A stretch of DNA of 64,000 bases from Breviolum minutum Mf 1.05b.01 (taxonomy: Eukaryota > Sar > Dinophyceae > Suessiales > Symbiodiniaceae), in contig DF239107.1 of the NCBI GenBank assembly GCA_000507305.1, positions 126,148 to 190,147 of the forward strand. The letters are read 5' to 3'. Shown one piece after another: positions 45,030 to 57,100 of this stretch (position 1 is its first letter; each line of letters begins with the position of its first letter). The notes beneath the pieces were generated by a model, which saw nothing but the letters and a program-made list of their open reading frames with translations, had not been told where the DNA came from and did no database searches. Made by a program: the position numbers and the translations under genes.

Positions 45030-45572
45030 ATGTTCCCCCAAACTCTTCGACCCCACCTCATGTTCCTCCATCTCAGCTCTTGTGTGCCGCACCTGTCCCA
45101 GGCAAGAACGAAATTGTATGAACCTGATATCTATGTGTCAAAGGCCCCTGAGATCCTGAGAGCACACCCGCGCCTTCTAAACTTCAAATCATTTCAGGAT
45201 GAAAAGTTCCCACACATTTCTCATGAATTCAACCTAGCCACATTGGATGGGTGTTGAACGAAACGCCTGTAACAGGTCATAGGCAACTGTAAAGACCCAC
45301 TTCCCAAGGTGAGTTTGAAGGTAATCATGTTATCGTGAAACCTTGAACCTGATCTTCTCATTCCCTGTGCGCACCAGATTTGGGAATCCAACACTAGTGG
45401 ATTTATACAGGTTGAACCTTGCCATGGACTTGAACCCATTTGATTCAATTGTCACAGCACATGCAACATCGAATAAACTCTTGGTAGGATGGCGATGCAT
45501 GGCGATGCTACCCTCCATGGAGACTTTTTGTTGCGGGTGGGCAAACCATACTTTAGCACAAGAATGGTGGAG
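45030..45572 (+). CDS. Two-exon gene model, unknown protein
   Basis: Exon 1 (45030-45250) starts at ATG, third-position GC about 55 percent, and reads QARTKLYEPDIYVSKAPEI, then RLLNFKSFQDEKFPHISHEF. Exon 2 (45378-45572) follows an acceptor CCTGTGCGCACCAG, joins in phase 2 and reads GNPTLVDLYRLNLAMDLNP, ending at donor TGGAG|GTAACA. A 33-nt alternative exon (about 45276-45308, peptide VIGNCKDPLPK, donor CCCAAG|GTGAGT) lies in the intron and may be used instead. At least one further exon must follow. Confidence 0.43.
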
Positions 45573-45797
45573 GTAACACAATCCCCGAAGATTAGCCCCA
45601 AACAAATATGAACGCTCTTGGCGGGCCCCACTCCATGTTTGTGTGCATAGTTGTGGAAGCGATTTTTTGATATGTCCTCCCCTTTCTATTGGGCTTGCCC
45701 CGGCAAGGATACTTCGACTCTACCCCCAAATGTACCCCATGGTAAAGCCAACAAAGTGACAAAATTCCAGCTCCGTGGCTTCAGAACAGTAGCAATT

Positions 45798-46012
45798 TCA
45801 ACACCCAACGGCCTCGAAAGGAATGAAGTCAGAGTTTGCTTCCGCTTCTGCAAGGTCTTTCAACATCTCCTGCCTCCTCACAGCGCGAAACTCGACACAT
45901 TTCACTTCCACCATGCCGTGCCAAAACACTGCCCCGGACTTTGAGCTGTGGTACCAGTACCGTCTTGGATTGACTGGCTCCTTCGCTCGTGCAGTTCTCG
46001 ATGTGTCTTGAC
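45798..46012 (-). CDS. Terminal exon, charged unknown protein
   Basis: An acceptor (ACGTGATGTCAG) at 46012 opens a minus frame of about 71 codons to TGA. It reads RTARAKEPVNPRRYWYHSSK, then GAVFWHGMVEVKCVEFRAVR, then RQEMLKDLAEAEANSDFIPF. Third-position GC is about 60 percent. The acidic helix at the end and basic start look like a folded domain. Overlapping plus frames are Ser/Thr/Ala-rich shadows. Confidence 0.5.
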
Positions 46013-46306
46013 CTGACATCACGTCAGCTGTGTTGCAAAAAAATCGTTAAGCTCTTACCTGTGGTGGACGGATATCATGGGGTTCAGCCCCCAAGCAGCT
46101 GCACCCCAGAAGGCTAAGGGTGCCTTTCGGCCAACCGAATTTGTGGAAGCACCCTCCCGGAAGTGCCAAACGGCCAACCCATAAGTATAGCCCAAGAATC
46201 TTAGAGTTTGCCCCAAAAACCGCCTCATGCACAGCCTCGATAACTAACGCAGCAAGAAAATTCACTTCACTAGAAGCCCTAAAAGAATATACAGAGAAGC
46301 AAAAAT

Positions 46307-46756
46307 TCAACGTTCGACAGCCTTTCCGAGTGGTACATATAGACGGCACGATCTTCGCCCCATACTGTTGATTGACACGCTGTTGTGGACCGCAGTCCAG
46401 AACCACCGGCCATGCCAACGCTTCAGTTTAGTGTTCTGCTGCAAATCCATTGCTTGATAGGGTTCGCGCACGGCCGCCTGAGCAGAGCTGCCCCATTGAC
46501 AGCGGCTGTTCCTTGGAATGGGCCTGCAAAAGCGCCCGTAGGCAGGTCCGCTTTGGGTCAAATGGGTATCAACCCAGGGTGCATTCAAACCTCCCGAGAT
46601 CTGCTTGGCAAGCATTGGCTGCTTGTAAGAACGGCGCCCTATCCAAGAGGCAGCTGGGTCCTTGCATCCCTGCCGGCTTGTGTCTTGCAACATGCATAGT
46701 ACGAGCGCGTAATCATGTGCATGTATGCATGCATGCATATATCCACCTATCATCAT
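46307..46756 (-). CDS. 149-codon GC-rich minus ORF, unknown protein
   Basis: Third-position GC is about 59 percent over 134 codons. The peptide includes KQPMLAKQISGGLNAPWVD, then SGPAYGRFCRPIPRNSRCQW, then VREPYQAMDLQQNTKLKRWH and GRWFWTAVHNSVSINSMGRR. The first codons run through a GCAT microsatellite (46720-46740), so the true 5' edge is probably near 46690. Two plus frames are also long here (46385-46699, with a signal-peptide-like MPTLQFSVLLQIHCLIGFA and a GTAAGA donor; 46450-46815), so the strand is likely but not certain. It is just upstream of the exon at 45798-46012 on the same strand. Confidence 0.43.
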   Translation of the reverse strand: MMIGGYMHACIHAHDYALVLCMLQDTSRQGCKDPAASWIGRRSYKQPMLAKQISGGLNAPWVDTHLTQSGPAYGRFCRPIPRNSRCQWGSSAQAAVREPYQAMDLQQNTKLKRWHGRWFWTAVHNSVSINSMGRRSCRLYVPLGKAVER

Positions 46757-47139
46757 CTATCTATTTTCAGTACAGCATGCTACAGCCCCAGCGTCTGAAA
46801 CAGAAACCGGTTTAAAGATGCTGCTACGTATTGCTTCAGGGACAGGCCTCCGGCTCCTCAACGTAGTCTAAGCCCGGTGCCTGGCAACATCAAAATGTGT
46901 GCTTCGTAGGATGACCAGCCAAATTCCTTACAAACAAAGCATTGGGCCTCACAGCTTCGGGAAAGGATTGCTTTCCTCTACTTTATAGGAAGGGGCTTCC
47001 AGCACAGATGTCTGGTCTCCAATTGGAAGGGCGCTTCGCCTTGATCTGCTTCTCGGCATTACTCATCTCATCGAGGCCTCCACGATAGCGTGCCTTGCAC
47101 CGCAGAGTGGTTGATATGGATCGCAAATAGGGGATCTAT

Positions 47140-47220
47140 ACATATATGCATTTGTATACAGGTATATATGTATCTGTATGTGTGTGTGTATATGTATATA
47201 TGTATCTACGAATATATGTA
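47140..47220. repeat. TATG/TATA-rich tract
   Basis: ATACATATATGCATTTGTATACA followed by TATGTATCTGTATGTGTGTGT and TATATGTATATATG units. Non-coding. Confidence 0.85.
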
Positions 47221-47282
47221 GAAATCGGATCCTTTGTTCATCATCTTCAATAAGTACAGTAAATGTCCTCTTTACGGGTCTA

Positions 47283-47525
47283 TTAAACCTTCCTTTTCAG
47301 CAAACCATGGAGCAAATTCCAGTCCCTGAAATCTGAGCTAATGGACGAGGACCAGTATGGTTCAGATAGTGAAACACATTCACCGCACATATATTCCAAA
47401 ACCAAAGGTTTGATTGGTTTGGTTGTTTTTGTTCCCTTTGATTCGTCAAGGATAGGCTGACCAAATTGATATTGACGTCTGTTGACTTTGAGACATGATG
47501 CCGATTGAAGATTGATTGAACCCAA
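47283..47525 (-). CDS. Candidate exon, unknown protein
   Basis: The minus frame reads KVNRRQYQFGQPILDESKG, then TTKPIKPLVLEYMCGECVSL and ends SDFRDWNLLHGLLKRKV. The peptide is well mixed and charged, but third-position GC is only about 39 percent. A second minus frame (47297-47560) overlaps. Confidence 0.33.
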   Translation of the reverse strand: MGSINLQSASCLKVNRRQYQFGQPILDESKGTKTTKPIKPLVLEYMCGECVSLSEPYWSSSISSDFRDWNLLHGLLKRKV

Positions 47526-48885
47526 GCGATGTCTGCAACACTTCTGTCACAATGATACATCTATGCAAATAGTAGCTTCAAGGATCTAAGGTCCTCCACT
47601 TTGATGTGTAAAGAAAGGAAAAATATCGGACTATCTACCTCTGCTTAAGTAACACAAATACTTCACTCTCACTATGAATCCCAGTTGCTCACCTCCAATG
47701 AGATCCCTCTCGTTGAGCTCACTGTGCCCGGGCCTCCCGTTTCAGAGCTGCCGCTTTCTGATGCTGATGAGTGAAGAGCGGATCCGGCACCATACCATCC
47801 TGGATAGCTAAAAGGAACTGGAGTTATGTCCTGTGTAAGTATCTAATCAAAATGTAAGTGATGTACACAACATTGTCACATGAAAACATGCACATAATAC
47901 ATACTGACATACGGCTAACTTTAATTGGATTTTCTTGGAATGACATACAATCATACAAGTTGAAGACGAGAAGGTGCAATTTGAAGGTAGCAACCAAAAC
48001 TTTGATGACAAGACCAAAGTCTCCATTGGTAAAGGTTGCCTAAGCCACGAAACAAACAGCCAACCACTGACCAGTGTGAACGGTGTCCAATGTTCAAATC
48101 TTGAAATCTGAACATTGAAAAAAGGAAAAGGAAACATCAAGATACAATCCACATCGCCCCATTTGGAAGTAGAAGCATGGCATCAACGAGTTTGATCCGC
48201 TTGGTCTCTATGGCATTGCCTGCCTATTCTGCATCACCAAACATTAGAACGCACAATGCATCTCCAAGCTTTCGATGGAATTCAGCAACTAGTAACAACC
48301 AACTGGATAAAATAGCTTGTTTTGCCTTCCATGGAATTCAGCATTAGTGCGTGAGATGGTTCAACTTCTCAAGAATGCAAAACAAGTTATCCCAGTACGA
48401 AAGACTGGTACGTGATAACAGAACTTGTGGTACTGTAGCTCTTTGGCTTAGGAATTTCCGAAACCAATTTGTGATGCCTCCAGATCCTTTCCATCTAAGC
48501 CCTCGGAGTTTCGTACGAGTCCCACAACACACACAAGTACCGACTGCAGTGAGGTCTAAAAGATTCTAAAAAGCGGACTACACACATAATTAATAACACT
48601 GAGATATTCCAAAGTTAAATGTCAAAAGTGAACAGCCCAGAAATATCAGACTCTTAGTTTCACCAATTTTTTGTTCCTGTCTAGAAACATTAAAAACTGC
48701 GGTTTCATCTCTCAAACAACCATTTCCCCAGGCAAAAATCGCACCTGGCGCAGTGGTGGCTCCGGGATATGCCAGGGATTCTCCGATTCATGGGCCTCTC
48801 AAAACAACGAAGCGAAAACGCCCACATTTGTTTTGTCTACCAACTTGGAGTTGTGACCGTGAATAAGAGACGGTTTCCTGTTCAT

Positions 48886-49013
48886 AATATATATATATGA
48901 TATATATATAGATATATATATATATAGATATATATATAGATATATATATAGATATATATATATATAGATATATATATATATAGATATATATATATAGATA
49001 TATATATATATAC
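48886..49013. repeat. (TA)n-GA compound repeat
   Basis: Runs of (TA)4-6 are separated by single GA steps in a regular 10-16 base rhythm over about 128 bases. The two minus frames across it (Ile/Tyr repeats) are artefacts. Confidence 0.97.
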
Positions 49014-49019
49014 AAGAGT

Positions 49020-50010
49020 ATATTATATACACTTTTGTTCATTTGGAAAGGGCAATCTCAGGATGTCTCAGGATGGAGCTCTTGCTAATGCTGCCAGAAG
49101 TCGCCCTGAAATATCTCCAGTCATGTTGAATTGGTCCCCCTTTGCCAACGTCCAAAGAAAGGTTTAGTCTAGTCATGGAAGCCTGAAGGAAATCCCACTG
49201 GAACTGTGCAAATATCTACAGAATGGTGATCGTTTGAACTAAGGTATCTCAAGTGCGGCAAAGTCAAAACGTTTTTGAATCGTTTGCTAGGGCTGAACAA
49301 TATTGAACTATGGAATCAAAGAACAAGTCTATTGCCTTCTGTCGCGACATCTCGTTTTGTACGGGGAAGCAGCTTAAAGACGATGTAATCACCAGCTGAG
49401 ATGAGTACGACATGTACCTGTACTCACTCATTCAATCCAGTCTACAGTTCTATGATGTTCTATGAGTAGCAACACATGTCTGTATTGACAATGTGTGACT
49501 ATATCGTGCAAGAAATCTGAAAGGATTATCCGATATCAGTTCTCGACTTGAATGAACATCTCGATGTTCAAGGTTTGTGATTAAATAAGGCTTCAACGAA
49601 TCCTGAATCAGGTTGCATTCAAGTTAAATCACCATCAAATCAAAAGTGATTTTATATCACCAAAGCACCCATCACTTCACTTAAGACATCTGTAGACAAC
49701 CATTCAATTCACATATTCGGCAACAAGAGGGGCCAACAAGCACCATACCCAATGGTCTCGTTTGACCAAAGTGCTTCAGACGTATCCATGTCTTGCTTCA
49801 AAAGCCATATAGACTAGTACAAGAAAGGCAGATTCATGACCCCAATTCTAAGAGCCAAGTGTTTCAATAACTTGTGAACCTGCGTGTAGATTACCAAAAC
49901 AACCTCAGGTTGTCCGTTCGGAGTATCACCATGTGGCATGTCTTCCCCTGAATGATTGTAACTTAGGTCACTTAACGTCACTTAAGTCACCATGATCAAG
50001 TGGAACATGC
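49020..50010. other. Stretch without supported gene
   Basis: About 1 kb with no frame over 60 codons on either strand and no exon-like segment. It holds several short CACTT/TCACTT motifs near 49.62-49.99 kb. Confidence 0.5.
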
Positions 50011-50079
50011 GTTCATCAGATGCAAGGGAGAAGATTGGGATATCATAAAGGGACCTCTTTTCTCGCGCCATCCAAAGCA

Positions 50080-50187
50080 TTACGGCTGTTTTCTGCGTGT
50101 CAACAGGTCATCCACTGTCCACCATCCAGTGGCCTCCTTGAGTGCGGTGGCGCAGTTATGACGTTCTGCCTTTCGGTGCATCTTCAT
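50080..50187 (-). CDS. Small terminal exon, charged unknown protein
   Basis: The minus strand is open to TAA at 50080 and reads MKMHRKAERHNCATALKEAT then GWWTVDDLLTRRKQP. Third-position GC in the last 26 codons is about 62 percent. The frame is open a few codons upstream of the Met (HPKATE), so the true exon may start near 50199 after CATCCTAAG. The plus-strand frame here (50020-50238) is Leu/Cys/Ser-rich and is a likely shadow. Confidence 0.48.
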   Translation of the reverse strand: MKMHRKAERHNCATALKEATGWWTVDDLLTRRKQP

Positions 50188-51209
50188 CTCTGTGGCCTTA
50201 GGATGTCAAACAGGTTGCGACCACAAATGCCACGGTGAAAGTAGCTAGGAACCCAATCCAGATTATGGCATTCAAGAACAGCTGTCATTTGTCCCGGAGC
50301 ACAATACATTCCAAAAACATGTTTGCTAAAATTTCAAAAAGGTGTGTTGACAGGGCACTGTATGACTTTGAGCTGAGCAGTTGCAACTGTTCTATCACTT
50401 TTAAGGGCTTGAAAGACAAGATGATCCATCATCCGATTGCTTGTGAGGACCATTGCACCAAGTCTTGAAATGTGTTTCAAAATATGGATGTTTTTCATCT
50501 GAATTCTTCCTTTCAAAGCCATCAAACAGGACCTCACCTGACATCGTCAGTGACAAGATCATAAAACTTCACCACAAACTTTCTGGCTGCTCTAGGTTCC
50601 CAACATAAACATTCACATAGTCACATAGTGGTAATTTTGAAACTTCCAGTGACCCCGACCCCAACTCCCAATTGCTCCCTACCAAGTGCAATGGAAATTG
50701 GAGCAAGCAAGAAAACTACGAGTACAACTTTGGGCGCCATGCAGTGGTTGTCCAAAATTCCCTACTATTGGCTATGACCATGCTGACGATGCTTAGCGAA
50801 AGCAACGATAGCCAAGCTACTGCAACTTTACAACTCAACTGCAACTGTAAATAGGATAGAATCAGTGCCTCCAATCATAGGTAGAAGTTTCAAACATGTT
50901 TCAATTTGGCCATTGCGTTACCCCCCTCATTGCACTTCAAAGATCATGTTGATCATTTCAACATCAAGGGGCACCGAAGCCTGCCATATCTCCACCCACC
51001 TTGGTCCCGAGCCGTCCAGAAGCGTGGGACCTGAACCAATAAATCCACCTACTGTTCCCATGTTCAACTTGGTAAACAATAGTTTCGGCATGGTAAACGT
51101 ATATCAAACCAAGATATCTATATATATATAAATTATATATACATGTATAATCCATTTACAGTATTACACATTAGATGGGCCCATATATACATCATATAAC
51201 GAATCCGTT

Positions 51210-51471
51210 CTATTGCGAGATTGGGATCGGCTGCAGGTTCCCCCAACCCCCTGGACTTCCCATCTGCAATGATACCTTGTGGGCATTGAAGTGTGGTGGA
51301 TAAACGTGATTCAACTCGTGAGCGTTGTCTCCATTGAAGATTTTGCCTGCCGAAGCGGAAGTTGGGAAAGGTTTCATTGGTTTCATGGCCCCCTGTGGGG
51401 TTTCAACTTCTTGTGAAACACCGAAAGCTTTTTCTCCGTTTCTCTCCATGATCCCAAGCTTAAGAAAATAG
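51210..51471 (-). CDS. Strong minus exon, unknown protein
   Basis: An acceptor (TCAAACTTGCCAG) at 51471 opens 87 codons to TAG at 51210. It reads YFLKLGIMERNGEKAFGVSQ, then EVETPQGAMKPMKPFPTSAS, then FNGDNAHELNHVYPPHFNA, then MGSPGGWGNLQPIPISQ. The composition (Gly, Pro, Asn, Glu, Lys spread evenly) is strongly protein-like. A donor CCACAAG|GTATCA could end the exon earlier. Upstream exons are unknown. No family named. Confidence 0.52.
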
Positions 51472-51624
51472 CTGGCAAGTTTGATGAGTGGCAACACATG
51501 TGAGAAAAACACAGGAAACTCGACCAAAGACAACGAGCCGATGTTTTTTCCCGACCGACCCAGGGAAGCTACTGTAAAACTTTACCAGGGTCAGGGGCCA
51601 TCATGAAATCATTGGACTGAGAAC

Positions 51625-51681
51625 ATGGTCGCACCATTGAAGCCGTCAGGCTTGCGCAGGAAAACCTATGAAAGCATTCAC
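51625..51681 (+). CDS. Possible short first exon
   Basis: An ATG at 51625 starts MVAPLKPSGLRRKTYESIH, followed directly by a donor GTGAGA. Basic, 19 residues. A longer minus frame overlaps (51569-51823) but is Ser/Arg/Phe-rich. Confidence 0.3.
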
Positions 51682-53522
51682 GTGAGAGAGAGATAACGTA
51701 CATCCGAGATCTTCCGGGACTACGTCCTAAGTGTGCTTTCTTTGGCAAGCAGAACCGTAAATCATGACAGTATTTCCACGGAAAATGCGTGCGAACCAAC
51801 ATACTGTGAAACAGTCCTGTCACTGTTGAGACTATGAAAGTCGAATAAGAAACTTCTTCAACAAGAAAGAGATGGTCATATAATACTCTAACATAATCTA
51901 CCGTCGATAAGAGTCAGCAATTGTGAGTTCCCATACTCAATGGATGTCTCGACTCTTTGGAACATATATACCCAAAGCAATATGCATATGTATGATGATT
52001 ATATCTATTGTATATAATATATAGATAAACCTCCGCTGAAAACCAATATAAGATGAAGAAAAACAGTAAGATCCAAGATGATATAATATACCTAAAATCA
52101 CATCAAGATATTAAATGAGAATTCCTTGACATGGCAGCAGAAGGCATGTCGTAGTATTTCTATGTTTCATCATCTCTCTACCTGTTTCGACACATATCTA
52201 TGTCACCTGCACCCCAGAAAGGCCTCGAAGTTGCTTCAACACATTTTTCCGTTGCGCTCCAACCTGCTGTGAATCATTTGGTTCAACAGAAACCCAAATG
52301 ATGAGTCTTCCAATTGAGTTTTGAAGCGTTAACAAAGAAATAAACGGATCTGTCCATCAAAGTGGCACCTGGTCGTAGCCCCAAGCATATTGGTCTAGAA
52401 AGCCATCTTCCAACGCTTCTACCACTCGACCTGCCACATCAGTCAGTTTGAGAACGTGTCAAGTGGGTTGAGAAGACTCGTCAGAGCCGTGTTTTGTGAT
52501 CAGAATTCACTTGCGGTAAATTGACCTACAACTTGAGCTTGGAGAATTAGGCCCAAAAGAAAAAATACCCGCCCATGATAGAACCTCAAATGTTTGCAAC
52601 TACTCACTTGGGTACTTCCACCCCTTCAAGGCACTCAAGAAGGTATCAATCAAGTCGTAGCAAGTACCGTTCATTACTTGCCAACTAGGTACGCAGGAGA
52701 AAAAAAACATCATGGAACCCCTCATGGTGGGCCCTGCCTCTTTCGGGCGTGGTGAGACGATTGTCCTGCACTGATGTAGATGGCATGATCAGCAGAGTGT
52801 CATAATGTGTTTATAAATGCATGTACATATGACAAGCTTGAATAAGCAAACAATTAATGTGTATAGAAATATTATATATGTATATATGCAGGTGACAAAA
52901 TGGGGCTGCAATTTTGCAAGTTGGCCTATAGTTAGGATTGTTACAAAGATTTACAAAATATAGTACTTTCCCACAAAACCCAGCAAAAGGGGCTGCAAGT
53001 AAGGCAAAATGGTCAGCTTGGTGCATCTCACAATTTCTTTCCTGCCATGGATGGTATCTGAAGATGCATGGATGATGGTGGGTCATTTGGGTAAATCTGG
53101 GGGTGATCTGATCCTTATCCCAGAATTGCTTAATTGATTGTGGGCCATTTGCTCCACTTTGACCAAAATTGAAGTGCCGCTCCTTGCCAAAGGTCTTGGC
53201 GACGAAGTAGTCGGTAGGACCCACTACACCATCACCATCAATGTCCTTAATGGAAGCATGGTGAAGAAAATTCGATGTTCAACCTGTTTGGCTTGGCAGC
53301 TATTCGTTGGGAAGACGTGCATCTGCCAAAGCCAACGAATTTTGTTTCTGTCTTTGGTGGTTTCAGGTCTCAAAAAAAACGCAAACTCTCCTCTTGTTCA
53401 GCACTCGAATTGAGAACCATCTCCACAAATGAAATATGTACAATAAGGAAATGTGCTGAAATTTGTCTGGAATGCTACCTCTCCAGCTAAGATATTGGTT
53501 CACTGCTAAAGATATCATCGAA

Positions 53523-53723
53523 TCATCCCATCATCAAATCATCAAGACCGTTCGACCATCGCCCAAGGCACCATAGAGATGTCCGGCACCCGCGAGGCAC
53601 GACGGTGGGCAAAGAGCTCTGTTTGGGTGCGATGCTGCGGGACCTGGGATTGTTGCCGTTACTGGTGTCACCCTGTTCAACCGGGGTGAGGTTGTTAGGG
53701 TTTGCCCAGACATGCCCCAGAGT
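53523..53723 (-). CDS. GC-rich coding segment, strand unresolved
   Basis: The minus strand is open for 66 codons: HVWANPNNLTPVEQGDTSNG, then NPRSRSIAPKQSSLPTVV and GRWSNGLDDLMMG, third-position GC about 61 percent in the last 52 codons. On the plus strand a frame reading STIAQGTIEMSGTREARRW and ending at donor CCGG|GTGAGG also scores about 61 percent, and a third frame is open too. One of these is very probably an exon. I lean to minus for its Asn/Gly/Gln-rich, disordered-protein-like stretch. Confidence 0.35.
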   Translation of the reverse strand, partial: TLGHVWANPNNLTPVEQGDTSNGNNPRSRSIAPKQSSLPTVVPRGCRTSLWCLGRWSNGLDDLMMG

Positions 53724-54371
53724 TCAAAGTTCCAGCTCCCCTATAAAATATGGATAAAGGATAAATCTTCAAACACCTCCACATTGGACATGTGGTTTAC
53801 CGAAGCTACATAGAGAGGGACGCCATGATCCTCCAAAGTTGAATGCAAATAATTCCTGTGAGAGTACGTGAGGACGTCACTATACAACATTCCGAAACAT
53901 CCTGAAACAATGTCATAAGGAGTCACTGGCCGAAGCACTTGAAATAGGGAAATGTGATGAATCTGAACTCTGTGAAACCTTGAAATGATAAGACTTCAAG
54001 TTCCCACAATTCTTGGGAGATAGTGAGTCAGTTTGATTGTATCTAGTTTCCAGCAATAACTCAGAACGGGAGGTGTGCCACTAGATGATTTGGAATATCA
54101 TCTGTGTCACTTGACTGATCAGAAGACTTTCTGGGAATAGTACTCAACCTTCTGCAACGGAGTTTTCGCTACACTGGTGGTTTTCTGGTAGAAGACATTG
54201 TCTAGTTCCTCATCAGTTTTTGTTGGCTACCTTATCCAAAAATCGGGCAGCAATCATCGAACTTCATGGTGAATCCAAGACTGCAGGACCCTAAAGATCC
54301 TGGCCACATGAAAACTTGAGCTAATTTTTGGAGCATGCCATGATGCCATGCTACTAAACCACCATTTTCAG

Positions 54372-54478
54372 GGAGTTTGGATGCCCAAAAATCCTCCAGC
54401 AAAAAGCCATCAACGTTTGCTCGCCTTCGTCCAATCTGGATGAGGACGGACATGGAGGAGCCGGGATTTGTCCTCCCA
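54372..54478 (+). CDS. Internal exon with strong splice sites
   Basis: Acceptor CCACCATTTTCAG and donor CTCCCA|GTGAGT bound a 107-nt exon (phase 1 in, phase 0 out). It reads SLDAQKSSSKKPSTFARLRP then IWMRTDMEEPGFVLP. Third-position GC is about 67 percent over its body. The frame stays open past the donor to 54628 with a plausible acidic tail (WVEAVEAIKNEYDG), so intron retention or a single longer exon is also possible. Neighbouring exons are not identified. Confidence 0.48.
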
Positions 54479-56793
54479 GTGAGTCGGGTGACAAGCAGAG
54501 GTATCCTAAATTGCTTAATCCCCTACAAAATGGTACGGCAAGGATTTTTTGATCCTTCCGAAAGGTTCGATTCTGGTGTGAAATGGGTTGAAGCCGTTGA
54601 AGCTATCAAGAATGAGTACGATGGCTAGTGGCCCTTGAGGTTCCATTTCTTTGATCATATCATCTAATAGCCACCAATGACATCCGTGTCAATCGGGATG
54701 AAGCCAGCTGATCCCTGATCTCGGGTCAAGTCACAATTTGACATCAGGGATATTCAGGGATCAGTTTCGCATGTTTTGCATGCTTTTTGCTTCGGAAAAA
54801 CTCGACTGTTGCATCCAACTTGTACCCAGTTTGTAATATTTCTAGCGAGGCGAGCAGTATGTTCAGTAATCTAGTAGAATGTCTCAGTGCATTGAAAACT
54901 CAAGTCTTTTGTGTCGTAGCTTTTGCCCTATTGAAGAAAGAGTGCCCCCAAACTGATTGATCTTTGACACATGTTTTACAATACAAAGGAGCATCAGTGA
55001 GTATCAGTGAGTCATGCTTCCCACCAGGAAAATCTTATCCTTCACTTTTTTGTTGGCATGGTAGGCCGAAAAACAAGTTTCTTCTTGAATTTTTCCATCA
55101 TCCACATGTATGTATATCTGTATATCTGACTTGGCCACCCCAATCAGCGTGGTTTGGATCCTTGTAAGGTACGCGATAGTGCTGTTCCCCACGTGCGCGG
55201 TAGTTGGGAACATAGCCACCATACTTTTCTACCTGGACACTCATTCTTGGAGATTTTTGTCTTCTTCATTTTCAAAATGGCAAAAATGAAATCGGATTTT
55301 TTGGAGGTTCAAAGGCACTGTCTTCTAAAAATCGAATCCAGAGAATTGCCGTCCAAAAGAGTCAAACATTGCGCCTGCAAATGTTTGGGTTGGAAGGGAA
55401 TAGACCAATAATAATAATAATTACTGCTAATCCTTGACCAACTGCTTTGTGCAGGAAATCCACCATCGAATCCACACTTAATTCAGCTTAGATTGACACA
55501 ATTCAGAAGTATCTTCAGAATATCAAGTTTTTTGCCAAAATGTGATATTTCACCAGCACATCTATACAAAACTAGCAACCTTTCTGAGATTTTTCCACAT
55601 GTTGAAGCCTGGCTGGCCCTTTGACCCTTGTTGAGAACTCTTCGTGGATTGTGGTCCAAGATCCGAATATGTATGAATATGTTACCTTTGACCAATGAAA
55701 TGTACAGTTATCAGTGACACCTGAAAAATTCTGAAAGCTTTTCCACCTAGTAGCAGAATCGCTAGGGTTTTCAAAAAACCGTGTTCGTGGATGGGTGACT
55801 TCGCAGCCGGGTCGCTGCTTCAGCGGCTTTGATACTCCGCTCCACTTTTACAGGGGTTGCCATGGCATAGGTTTCTGTTTCCGAAACCCGGGGTTGACAG
55901 TTTTTGCCCACAAAGAATAGGTTTCGTGGTAAGCGTGGACTTTACTGACCAAACATAAGATAACTTAGTTCTTTGAATATTCATTGAAAAGTACACACCC
56001 AGTCGGTCATATCCAACGTTAAACACTGTAGCAGTTGTTGGGGCGTCAATCACAAAAACACTTGGGGCTGGTGAAGCAAAACACAACTTCTTGCAGTCAG
56101 TGTTGACCGAACTGGATATCCATATATGCACATATAATATGTGATAGGTAATTCAGATACAATGCTGTGGTGACCATTATTGAACAAAAAGTAACAACAC
56201 AGAATGCGAGCGGCCCTTGGCCCTTTTCACTCTCCTTGAGCATACCGTATACCTTTCATTCTGCACATGTCTGCACCCCTAGAACAACAAACAACGTGTG
56301 GTTTGAGCCAAACCATTCGACAATGAGGTTGCAATGAGATACAGCAACATACGGCACCACCTGCTCCCGACGATCAATGAGACATCTAAAACTGAGTGAA
56401 TGAGGCTTGTACAGGTGTCTAATCACTTTGGCACAATTAAAGATTGTCTGTGAAGGAACAACCACCACTTCCCATCACTAGTGAGGCAAGCGATTTCACC
56501 CGCAAGCTACTCTGACAAAACACCCAAGGCTCTAGTAACCCTCGTAGAAAGTGTAGACTCAAGTTTCTATGGGGACCCGTCCCATCCAAGCATGTGGGCC
56601 AATATCAAACAATTAGCCACACACCTGTATAGCTGAGGCAGAACCCACAGAAAACCAAAGGCTCAATGCTGACAAGCATACAGCCACGATCAGAACAAGC
56701 AATTTGCAAACATGAGCACATCCTAAGTCCCTGGTCCCACATGGACCGGGGCCCACTCCACATCATTCTTGAGGACTTGACCTACCATCCTAG

Positions 56794-56937
56794 ACACCAT
56801 GATCAGACATCCAATACCACCGAAACACCTTTTTGTCGAAGACCTGGATGAGCTCACTGAAGCGATACCGTTTCACGGTCCACGGAGGGACATGATGATA
56901 CAAGAGGCCAAGGCCAAGCACTTGGAAATGCTTTCAG
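56794..56937 (+). CDS. Internal exon candidate, unknown protein
   Basis: After CCATCCTAG the plus strand reads MIRHPIPPKHLFVEDLDELT, then EAIPFHGPRRDMMIQEAKAK and HLEMLS, to a donor TTTCAG|GTGGAT (phase 1). Third-position GC is about 54 percent. It is acidic and basic in blocks, typical of real protein. The first Met could be a start codon. Confidence 0.42.
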
Positions 56938-57100
56938 GTGGATTTTATATAAGTAGTTGCACAGCAGATGGCTAGGTATACCAAGTTGAATGATGTTGGC
57001 AACTGAACATATTCTTGGCTTTTGTGGCTTCTACCACAACAATGTCCGCCACCTTTGGAACATTCAATGTCAAAGATTTTCTTCAATCTTCCCCTTTCAC

